Of a stretch of DNA of 6,191 nucleotides, positions 1-5,743 are shown one piece after another; position 1 is the first letter of the stretch, and each line of letters starts with the position of its first letter. Source of the stretch: Alphaproteobacteria bacterium (GTDB lineage: Bacteria > Pseudomonadota > Alphaproteobacteria > Sphingomonadales > Sphingomonadaceae); NCBI GenBank assembly GCA_005882415.1, contig VBAE01000256.1, positions 1-6,191 of the forward strand, in the 5' to 3' direction. Below the pieces are notes generated by a model. It was given only the letters and a program-made list of their open reading frames with translations, searched no databases and was not told the DNA's origin. Both the position numbers and the translations under genes were made by a program.

Positions 1-160
1 CAGGCGAACCCTGCCGCGCAAGACCAACCTCGACAGCCTCTCAAACCGAGACCTCGACAAGCTCGTCGCCCAGTACAACAATACCCCGCGAAAATGCCTC
101 GGCTTCCAAACCCCAGCCGAAGCCTTCCTCCAACCGTTGCACTTCAAATGTGAATCCACA
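1..160 (+). mobile_element. IS30-family insertion sequence, right end (partial)
   Basis: The left edge of the window holds the 3' end of an insertion sequence, recognised through the transposase tail it encodes. The stretch is visibly richer in A and less GC-biased than the genes that follow (for example the run around 75-115), which fits acquired DNA. The right boundary is inferred, not proven. The sequence after about 160 becomes a GC-rich palindrome of a kind I take to be host DNA, and the bases at about 135-159 look like the inward-facing terminal inverted repeat. The left end of the element and any target duplication lie outside the window, so its completeness and activity cannot be judged. 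Confidence 0.7.
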
Positions 161-181
161 GCCGGATCAAGTCCGGCATGA
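2..181 (+). CDS. IS30-family transposase, C-terminal fragment (5' end outside window)
   Basis: Frame 2 is open from the window edge to a TGA at 179-181, giving 59 residues. It begins RRTLPRKTNLDSLSNRDL and continues with YNNTPRKCLGFQTPAEAF at residues 29-46. The pattern N-N-x-P-R-K-x-L-G-x-x-T-P-A-E is the hallmark of the C-terminal end of IS30-type DDE transposases, just after the catalytic glutamate, which would lie upstream of the window. The last conserved block is LHFKCEST (residues 49-56). The final six residues before the stop (AGSSPA) are encoded by the palindrome at 161-177, so the stop codon is probably supplied by DNA flanking the element. The protein catalyses cut-and-paste or circle-mediated transposition of its own element. 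Whether the gene is intact cannot be told from here. It converges on ppx, with only 5 bp between the two stop codons. Confidence 0.85.
   Translation, partial: RRTLPRKTNLDSLSNRDLDKLVAQYNNTPRKCLGFQTPAEAFLQPLHFKCESTAGSSPA
135..159. repeat. putative right terminal inverted repeat of the IS30-family element
   Basis: IS30-family elements end in inverted repeats of roughly 20-30 bp, and the transposase reading frame often runs into the right one. Here the bases encoding the last conserved residues (LHFKCEST) sit directly against the presumed host palindrome. They include an imperfect dyad, TTCAAATGTGAA, at 143-154. The limits are an estimate, because the matching left end is not in the window. Confidence 0.4.
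161..177. repeat. perfect 6-bp-arm palindrome, likely dispersed host repeat and possible weak terminator
   Basis: GCCGGA (161-166) and TCCGGC (172-177) are exact reverse complements around a 5-nt loop, TCAAG. The motif, with its CATGACGG continuation to 184, resembles short palindromic repeats that I recall as widely dispersed between genes in alphaproteobacteria. That part is recollection rather than something shown here. It begins 10 bp past the ppx stop, so transcripts of ppx would carry it as a 3' hairpin. No T-tract follows on the minus strand, so it is not a canonical intrinsic terminator, although it could protect the 3' end or assist termination. Confidence 0.5.
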
Positions 182-186
182 CGGGT

Positions 187-1650
187 CTATCGCGCCACGA
201 CCTCCGGTTTCGCCCCCAGCGCCGCGGCAAGCCGCGACAATCGCCGCTGCACCGTCTCGCCCGCGATCGCTTCCTCGCCCTTGCGGACGGTGAGGCGAAC
301 CACCCCTTCCGAGCAGCTCAACGTGCAACGCTCCAGCGCCGATGCCACTCCCCCGCACAGCCGCTGGCCGAGGCGCATCGCCAGGCCCCATTGCGAGGCG
401 CGCTCCAAGGCGCTCTTGCCGCAGAGCTTGGCCACCGCCTTATCGGGCAACTCGCGCCCGCCGCCGAAATTGGCAAACAAGGCCTGGGCGATCATCACCC
501 GGCCCGGCGCGTCGATCCCGACCCAATTGCCGTGGAGCGCCATCTCCACCCCGCGCTCGGCCCGGAAATCGGGGTGCGCCTGCCAGGCGACGTCGGCGAG
601 CAGGCAGGCGGCGAGGCGGAGCCGGGCCATGTGCGGCGGATCGTCGAACAAGGGTGAAATCCACCGGTCGAGCAGGTCGCCATGCTCGCCGAAGCGGCTG
701 AGGCCGCGGCCCGAGTCGCGAGTCGCCTCGATCAACGGGTCGAGCCGGCGCTGGCGCGGGGTGAGGGCGTGGTAGAGCCAGCCCTCGCGGATCCCGAAGC
801 TGGAGACGATCAGCTCCGACGGCTGGATCTCGTCCGCCGCCGCCGAGAGGATCAGCTTCGCCGCCGGAAGCGTCGGAATGCGGGACGCGGTGAGCATCCG
901 CATGCTCTTGGGGTCCGCCTGGTCCAAAGAGCGGATCATCTTCAACAGCTCCGCCGGCCGCCCCGGCGACATGCGGTACTGGTGCGTGATCGGAAGCGGG
1001 TGGCCCGTCGCGATGATGTCGAGCCTTGCGAGCGCCCGCCACGATCCCCCCACCAGATAGAAGGGCCGCCCCTTCCCCTTCGCGCCGATCCCGCTCGAGT
1101 CCAGCGCCTGGTGAAGCACCCTGCGAAGCTTCCGCGCCGTCTTGGCATTGGGCGCACCGATCCTCAGCACGCCCAAGGGAAGCGAGATGCTGTCATGGAC
1201 CTTGCCGCCCGAGACATGGGCGAGCTCCAGGCTCCCGCCCCCCAGATCGCCCACCACTCCGTCCGCGTCGGGAATGCCGGACAGCACCCCTTCCCCCGCG
1301 AGCACCCCCTCCTCGCGCCCCGAGATCACCGTCGGGGTGAAGCCCAAAGCCCGAACCTCGTCGAGGAAGGCATCGCCGTTCGAAGCATCGCGCACCGCAG
1401 CGGTGGCCAGCACCCGCGTCTTCGGCACCTTCATCTGCGCGATCAGGATCGCGAACCGCCGGAGCGCCGAGATCGCCCGCGCCCAAGCCCGCGGCGACAG
1501 CTCGCCGGTCTCGGCCAACCCCTCGCCCAGCCCGGCAAGAACCTTCTCGTTGAACACCACCGACGGAGTCCGCGGCGCCCCCGCATAGACGACGAGGCGC
1601 ACCGAGTTGGACCCGATGTCGACGATCGCGATCGGCTCCCGCCCGGCCAT
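187..1650 (-). CDS. ppx: exopolyphosphatase, Ppx/GppA family
   Basis: The 487-residue product belongs to the ASKHA (actin-like) Ppx/GppA phosphatases, which release phosphate from the end of inorganic polyphosphate or hydrolyse pppGpp, in the cytoplasm. The first phosphate-binding motif is IVDIGSNSVRLVV at residues 9-21 (Asp11). ATAAVRDASN lies at 82-91. ISGREEG at 109-115 carries the glutamates aligned with the catalytic base, and the second phosphate motif GDLGGGSLEL is at 134-143. The C-terminal half (about 310-480) corresponds to the helical HD-like domain of longer Ppx proteins. Length is normal for an alphaproteobacterial member. The ATG overlaps the ppk stop by one base (TGATG) and no good ribosome-binding site precedes it, so translation probably depends on reinitiation after ppk. 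Adjacency to ppk favours polyphosphate over pppGpp as substrate, but sequence alone does not exclude GppA activity. The gene appears intact although the transposase frame ends only 5 bp beyond its TAG. Confidence 0.93.
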   Translation of the reverse strand: MAGREPIAIVDIGSNSVRLVVYAGAPRTPSVVFNEKVLAGLGEGLAETGELSPRAWARAISALRRFAILIAQMKVPKTRVLATAAVRDASNGDAFLDEVRALGFTPTVISGREEGVLAGEGVLSGIPDADGVVGDLGGGSLELAHVSGGKVHDSISLPLGVLRIGAPNAKTARKLRRVLHQALDSSGIGAKGKGRPFYLVGGSWRALARLDIIATGHPLPITHQYRMSPGRPAELLKMIRSLDQADPKSMRMLTASRIPTLPAAKLILSAAADEIQPSELIVSSFGIREGWLYHALTPRQRRLDPLIEATRDSGRGLSRFGEHGDLLDRWISPLFDDPPHMARLRLAACLLADVAWQAHPDFRAERGVEMALHGNWVGIDAPGRVMIAQALFANFGGGRELPDKAVAKLCGKSALERASQWGLAMRLGQRLCGGVASALERCTLSCSEGVVRLTVRKGEEAIAGETVQRRLSRLAAALGAKPEVVAR

Positions 1651-3821
1651 CAGCCAGGCCGCCGGAAGCGCAGCTTGGGCACCGAGCCCTTGGCTCTGAG
1701 CGCCTGCCCCCGCCCCGACAAGGATGGGTTGGTCATGAAATAATGGTGGAGATTGAACGGCCGGTCGCCGTCGGGATGGATCCGCTCATAGCTCCCGTCC
1801 GAATGGAGCCGCCAGCTCTGCTCATTGTCGATCAGGCTCGCCACCATCACCTGGTCGAGGACCTGGGCGTGCACCGTCGGATTCTCGATCGACAGCGCAT
1901 ATTCCACCCGCCGGTCGAAATTGCGCTGCATCCAGTCGGCCGAGCTGACATAGACCCGGGCCCCGCGATTGGGCAGCTCCTCGCCATTGCCGAAGCACCA
2001 GATCCGGCTGTGCTCCAGGAACCGCCCGACGATCGACTTCACCCTGATATTCTCGGACATTCCCGCCACACCGGGCCTCAAACAACAGATGCCGCGCACG
2101 ACCAGATCGATCTGCACCCCCGCCTCGCTCGCCTCGTAAAGCTTGTCGATCATCGCCGAGTCGACCAGCGAGTTCATCTTGGCCCAGATCTCGCCCGGCC
2201 GGCCGGCGCGGCAATGCTCGATCTCGGCGTCGACCATCCGCATGATCCCGTCGCGCAGATGGTGCGGCGACATCAGGATCAGCTCGAGCTCGCGCGGCTC
2301 GACATAGCCGGTAATGTAGTTGAACAATTGCGCCGCATCGCGCCCCACCCGCGGATCGGCGGTGAAGAAACTGAGGTCGGTGTAAATCCGCGCCGTCACC
2401 GGGTGATAATTGCCGGTGCCGAAATGGCAGTAGGTGCGGTAGCCCTTCTCCTCGCGCCGGACGACCATCGACACCTTTGCGTGGGTCTTCCAGTCGATGA
2501 AGCCGTAGACGACCTGCACCCCCGCCCGCTCCAGAGCGTTCGCCCAGAGCAGATTCTGCTCCTCGTCGAACCGGGCCTTCAATTCCACCACCGCCGTCAC
2601 CGACTTGCCCGCCTCGGCGGCGTCGATCAGCGCGCGGATGATCGCCGACTGCTTGCCGGCGCGGTAGAGCGTCTGCTTGATCGCGACCACGTCCGGGTCG
2701 GCGGCCGCCTGTTTCAAAAACTCGACCACCACCTCGAAGCTTTCATAGGGGTGGTGGACGACGATGTCCTTCGATCGGATCGCCGCGAAGCAGTCGCCGC
2801 CATGCTCGCGCACCCGCTCCGGGAAGCGGGCGTCGAAGGGCGGGAATTTGAGGTCGGGCCGGTCCTCCTCGACCAGGGCCTCGAGGTCCGCGATACCGAG
2901 AAAGCCCGTCGATTCCGAGACGATCGCGTCCCCCGCGGCCAGCCCTTCCTTGACCATGTCGACCAGCGATTCGGGCATCTCCGCCTCGAACTTCAGGCGG
3001 ATCACCCTCCCCCGCCGCCGCCTTTTGATCGCGGTCCGGTAGTAACGGACCAGATCCTCCGCTTCCTCCTCCACCTCGATGTCCGAATCGCGGATGATCC
3101 GGAAGGCGCCGCCGGCGAGCAGCTCATAACCGGGGAAGAGCGTGCCGATATGCCGCCGGATCAGAGTCTCGACAGCGATGTAGCGCGCCTCCTCGCCCGG
3201 AATCCGAACGAAGCGCGGCAGGGTGGAAGGGACCATCAGCAATTCGCGGATCGGCTCGCCGTCCGCCAGCCGCTTCAGGTCGAAGACGAGCGAGAAGCCC
3301 CGGTTCGGAATGAAGGGGAAGGGATGCGCCGGGTCGATCGCCTGCGGGGTCAGCACCGGGAAGATCTGCTCGACGAAATGGCGGTGGAGCCAGGCCTCGG
3401 TCGCCTCGTCGAGCGGGGTGCTTCCGATCACCCAGATGCCCGCTTCCTTGAGGGCCGCGCGAAGCTCCCGCCACACCTCCTGCTGGTCTGCTGTCAGCCG
3501 GTCGGCCTGCTCGGCGATCGCGGCGAGCTGCTGCGCCGGGGTCAGCCCGTCGTCGGAGCGTTCCTCCACCCCGAGCAATTGCTGGCCCTTGAGCCCCGCC
3601 ACCCGGACCATGAAAAATTCGTCGAGATTGCTCCCCGAGATGGAGAGGAAGCGGAGCCGCTCCAGCAGCGGGTGCGCTTCGTTGCACGCCTCCTCCAGCA
3701 CCCGCCGGTTGAAGGCGAGCCAGGAGAGCTCCCGGTTGAAATAGCGCGCCTCTGGCTTTTGCGGCGTGCGCTCGGCAAGCTCGCCGCCGCCACCGGACGC
3801 GGGGGTGACGATGCTATCCAT
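1650..3821 (-). CDS. ppk: polyphosphate kinase 1 (ATP:polyphosphate phosphotransferase)
   Basis: The 723-residue product matches PPK1, which reversibly polymerises the gamma phosphate of ATP into inorganic polyphosphate through a phosphohistidine intermediate. The N domain opens with YFNRELSWLAFNRRVLEEA (27-45) and SGSNLDEFFMVRVAGL (62-77). The head domain contains VLTPQAIDPAHPFPF (156-170). The two phospholipase-D-like catalytic domains follow. IKQTLYRAGK (381-390) and VVELKARFDEE (411-421) hold Arg387 and Arg417, equivalent to E. coli Arg375 and Arg405. KTHAK contains His447, equivalent to the phosphorylated His435. YCHFGTGNYHPVTARIYTD contains His466, equivalent to His454. All four keep a constant +12 offset from E. 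coli, so the core is intact. VYVSSADWMQRNFDRRVE (623-640) is the typical C2-domain motif. Length is slightly above the E. coli enzyme because of a short Gly-rich N-terminal extension (about residues 1-25). The ATG lies 8 nt inside the end of hdaA with only a weak GAG upstream, which indicates translational coupling. Confidence 0.97.
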   Translation of the reverse strand: MDSIVTPASGGGGELAERTPQKPEARYFNRELSWLAFNRRVLEEACNEAHPLLERLRFLSISGSNLDEFFMVRVAGLKGQQLLGVEERSDDGLTPAQQLAAIAEQADRLTADQQEVWRELRAALKEAGIWVIGSTPLDEATEAWLHRHFVEQIFPVLTPQAIDPAHPFPFIPNRGFSLVFDLKRLADGEPIRELLMVPSTLPRFVRIPGEEARYIAVETLIRRHIGTLFPGYELLAGGAFRIIRDSDIEVEEEAEDLVRYYRTAIKRRRRGRVIRLKFEAEMPESLVDMVKEGLAAGDAIVSESTGFLGIADLEALVEEDRPDLKFPPFDARFPERVREHGGDCFAAIRSKDIVVHHPYESFEVVVEFLKQAAADPDVVAIKQTLYRAGKQSAIIRALIDAAEAGKSVTAVVELKARFDEEQNLLWANALERAGVQVVYGFIDWKTHAKVSMVVRREEKGYRTYCHFGTGNYHPVTARIYTDLSFFTADPRVGRDAAQLFNYITGYVEPRELELILMSPHHLRDGIMRMVDAEIEHCRAGRPGEIWAKMNSLVDSAMIDKLYEASEAGVQIDLVVRGICCLRPGVAGMSENIRVKSIVGRFLEHSRIWCFGNGEELPNRGARVYVSSADWMQRNFDRRVEYALSIENPTVHAQVLDQVMVASLIDNEQSWRLHSDGSYERIHPDGDRPFNLHHYFMTNPSLSGRGQALRAKGSVPKLRFRRPG

Positions 3822-4440
3822 CGCGCTCGAACCGCGCGCGCCGGATCACGCCGACTTCGGAGAGTGCACGTTTCGCCATCGGGACCGTCATACGACGATG
3901 ATGTGACAACATTGTGCGGTCGAGGACATCCACAACTCTCTGGACCGCCACATAGGATCGTTCGATCCGGGGGATGAGGAATTCCGGCAGATCTGCGGGC
4001 GCCGCCACGCCGCGGTCGCCGAGCAGCTTCAGGATCAGTCCGGTCAGAAGCTCGTCGTCCGGCTCGTATATTTCGATATGCGGAGTCGCGGTGAGGCGCG
4101 AGCGCAGGTCCGGAAGCTTGATCCCCCACATTGGCGCCGGCCGGTCGGCGATGATGAGGAGAGGCTTCCTCCGCTCCTGGGCGTCGTTCCAGGCGTGGAA
4201 CAGCGCCTCCTCGTCATGATTCTCGGCATCGTCGAACAGCCGCCCGCCGGTCTTGCGCGCAAAGATCCGCCCGAGCAGGCTCCGCCCCGACTTGCGCGGG
4301 CCCGTCATTACGCTCGCCATCACCGGCCACAGCGACCAGCGCTGGAGATGGTCGAAAGCGGCGCGGTTCGCCTCCGAAATCAGGAAATCCTCGTCGCGGT
4401 CCGCCACCGGCCAGTCGAGCGGCAGCGCGATCTGGTTCAC
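3814..4440 (-). CDS. hdaA: DnaA regulatory inactivator HdaA (DnaA-like AAA+ protein)
   Basis: The 208-residue product is a short DnaA-related AAA+ protein without the DnaA DNA-binding domain, as expected for Hda/HdaA. With the beta sliding clamp, this family stimulates ATP hydrolysis by DnaA and prevents re-initiation of replication. The N terminus NQIALPLDW carries the clamp-binding motif Q3-x-x-L6-P7-L8. A Walker A-like loop GPRKSGRS spans 47-54 but has Arg53 where the usual lysine stands. A Walker B-like LFDDAE lies at 68-73. LLIIADRPAPMWGIKLPDLR (94-113) covers sensor 1 and leads into the DLRSRL box VII region (111-116) with candidate arginine finger. The lid helix RIERSYVAVQRVVDVLDR (158-175) has the sensor 2 region. 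The start is GTG, fixed by GGAGG 8 nt upstream and by the clamp motif right at the N terminus. It begins 1 nt after the stop of the DUF2066-like gene and overlaps ppk by 8 nt. Confidence 0.9.
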   Translation of the reverse strand: MNQIALPLDWPVADRDEDFLISEANRAAFDHLQRWSLWPVMASVMTGPRKSGRSLLGRIFARKTGGRLFDDAENHDEEALFHAWNDAQERRKPLLIIADRPAPMWGIKLPDLRSRLTATPHIEIYEPDDELLTGLILKLLGDRGVAAPADLPEFLIPRIERSYVAVQRVVDVLDRTMLSHHRRMTVPMAKRALSEVGVIRRARFERDG

Positions 4441-4441
4441 C

Positions 4442-5683
4442 TCATTCCCCTCCGCCGCCGCGCGATATGCGCAGGCTGCTTCCGCCGCCTTCCACGCGCC
4501 ACCCCTGCGCCTCCAGCGCCGCCTTGAGCGCCGCCGAATCGCCGACGAACGTCACCCGCATCACCGAATTGCCGCCGAGCGCGAGGCTGGTGGTGAGCGC
4601 CGAGGTGATCCCCCGGATGCTGCTCACCGACACCTCCGCCTGCTGGACCGCCGCCGCATTGGGCGTCGCGACCTGGAGCGTATAGCTCACCGCAGCACTA
4701 GGCGGCGTCGGACCGGCAGGCCCGGCCGGAACCGCGGCAGCAGCCGCTGCGGCGGCGGGCGTTTCCTCGAGAAGCTCGTCCGGCACCGGCTCGGGTGCGA
4801 TCAGCGACGGGTCGGGGTGGAGAAGCCCGCCGGCCAGCGCATTAGCGAACACGATGTCGAGCCGGCGAACGCCCTCGTCCATCATCCGCGGGATCGCGCT
4901 GCTGTTTCCGGCGCGTAGCACGATCCGGTCGAGGATTTTATTGTCCGGCCCGTGCCGGGCAATGAAGGTGCCGATCGCCGGCCCGCCGGGATAGCTGCGC
5001 TTCAGCTGCACCTCGGCGACGATCACGTCGGCGGCGCCGTATTGATCGAGCAGCATCCGCCACCAGGTCCGCCCGGGGCGTCTCGTCTGCGCGACATTGA
5101 GCAGCACCGGATCGATGCCGTTCCCCACCGGCCGGACATAATCGACCGGGCTGCTCCCGGTGCGGAAGCGGGCCCAGGCTTTCTGCCATTCGTTCCTGAA
5201 TTCATAGCTGTACGGGGTGCCGCCGGTCACCATCACCGGCAGCAGGAGCATCGGCGCAGACCTCCGGACCGCGCCGCTCACCCCGAGCAGCTCGCCGGTC
5301 CGCGCCCGGTCGAACAGCACGCCTAATGTCGCGATATAGCGCTTGGGGCCGATCTGCTCCTGCTCGATGACGATTCCCGAGACCATTCCGTTCAGCGTCG
5401 AATCGGGAAGCCCCGGCGCCTGGCTTTGCGGCCGCCCGTTGGTCTTGGCCCAGAGCGCCTTCCAGCCCTTCTCCTGGGCCTGCTTCCAACCCGCCTCGCG
5501 CGCCTTGTCGGCATTGTCCGCGACGACGTCGATCTCGATCCCGGTCACCTCGAAGGTGCTGGCGCTATCGATCGGGGCGACCCCGCGGTCGGCGCCGTCC
5601 AATTGCGCAAGCACTGCGCCGCCGCCGGCAAGGCCGGCCACGAACAGGGCTGCAAGCACAGGAACGGGCCGGAAACGCGTCAC
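4442..5683 (-). CDS. secreted or periplasmic DUF2066-like protein of unknown function
   Basis: The start is taken as GTG at 5681-5683 (413 residues). It has AAGG 6 nt upstream and is followed at once by a signal peptide: MTRFRP, a hydrophobic stretch VLAALFVAGLAGGGAVLA (9-26) and a likely cleavage after Ala26. The same frame stays open to an ATG at 5986, but that extension would lie antisense inside purM and bury the signal peptide. Residues about 44-250 resemble DUF2066: a beta strand, then the helix ADNADKAREAGWKQAQEKGW (55-74), and later LLLPVMV (146-152). An Ala/Pro-rich linker (about 294-330, eight alanines at 310-317) leads to a C-terminal module of about 70 residues (334-407) with an apparent beta-alpha-beta-beta-alpha-beta pattern, perhaps why relatives are sometimes labelled heavy-metal-associated-like. 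No metal-binding Cys pair is present; the whole protein lacks Cys. The function is unknown. Placement between purM and hdaA fits my recollection of the purM-DUF2066-hda order elsewhere. The tail encodes GGGGE, and the hdaA ribosome-binding site lies just upstream of that run. Confidence 0.85.
   Translation of the reverse strand: MTRFRPVPVLAALFVAGLAGGGAVLAQLDGADRGVAPIDSASTFEVTGIEIDVVADNADKAREAGWKQAQEKGWKALWAKTNGRPQSQAPGLPDSTLNGMVSGIVIEQEQIGPKRYIATLGVLFDRARTGELLGVSGAVRRSAPMLLLPVMVTGGTPYSYEFRNEWQKAWARFRTGSSPVDYVRPVGNGIDPVLLNVAQTRRPGRTWWRMLLDQYGAADVIVAEVQLKRSYPGGPAIGTFIARHGPDNKILDRIVLRAGNSSAIPRMMDEGVRRLDIVFANALAGGLLHPDPSLIAPEPVPDELLEETPAAAAAAAAVPAGPAGPTPPSAAVSYTLQVATPNAAAVQQAEVSVSSIRGITSALTTSLALGGNSVMRVTFVGDSAALKAALEAQGWRVEGGGSSLRISRGGGGE
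4449..4453 (-). promoter_or_regulatory. ribosome-binding site of hdaA (GGAGG)
   Basis: GGAGG on the minus strand sits 8 nt before the GTG at 4440 and decides that non-ATG start. It lies inside the 3' end of the upstream gene. It is the strongest Shine-Dalgarno in the window, whereas ppk and ppx have almost none. HdaA may therefore be translated independently, with the downstream genes coupled to it. Confidence 0.75.
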
Positions 5684-5743
5684 GACCCGCCTTTTGGCGA
5701 GTTGGACGTGGAAATCCAAGCGCGTTGTGGCTAGTCCCCCGCC
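5684..5743. promoter_or_regulatory. 60-bp divergent spacer between the hdaA operon and purM
   Basis: Both divergent units must be driven from this short spacer or from inside the neighbouring coding regions. I see no convincing pair of -35 and -10 boxes. TTGGAC at 5702-5707 is a possible -35 for purM, but the matching -10 position (TTGTGG, 5725-5730) is poor. A small dyad, TTGGA (5702-5706) and TCCAA (5715-5719) with 8 nt between the arms, overlaps that box and could be an operator or chance. Toward the minus strand, AAGG at 5690-5693 serves as the ribosome-binding site of the DUF2066-like gene. Confidence 0.4.
5690..5693 (-). promoter_or_regulatory. ribosome-binding site supporting the GTG start at 5683
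   Basis: AAAAGG reads toward the minus strand, with its AAGG ending 6 nt before the GTG. This supports the start that exposes the signal peptide over the much longer in-frame ATG at 5986. Confidence 0.5.

Noticed and set aside
161..177. Palindrome behind ppx as a classical rho-independent terminator
   Set aside because: The stem is only 6 bp and no T-tract follows on the minus strand. It is kept as a repeat with possible weak termination or 3'-end protection.
682..1743. 353-codon open frame on the plus strand, opposite ppx
   Set aside because: It is a shadow of the conserved ppx frame with Arg/Pro/His-rich, low-information translation and no start signal that stands out.
1743..3977. 744-codon open frame on the plus strand, opposite ppk and part of hdaA
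   Set aside because: It lies entirely antisense to a clearly conserved ppk. Its product is rich in His, Arg, Asp and Pro with no recognisable motif, as expected when the complement of GC-biased codons is read. Stop codons are rare in this frame because of the composition.
4733..4756. GC-rich alanine-codon run as a tandem repeat or phase-variable tract
   Set aside because: The eight alanine codons use mixed synonymous forms (GCC, GCA, GCG, GCT), so there is no uniform repeat unit prone to slippage. It is an ordinary Ala/Pro linker.
4078..4918. Overlapping plus-strand frames opposite hdaA and the 3' part of the DUF2066-like gene
   Set aside because: Arg-rich shadow translations with no motifs; the minus-strand genes here have conserved motifs and operon-like spacing.
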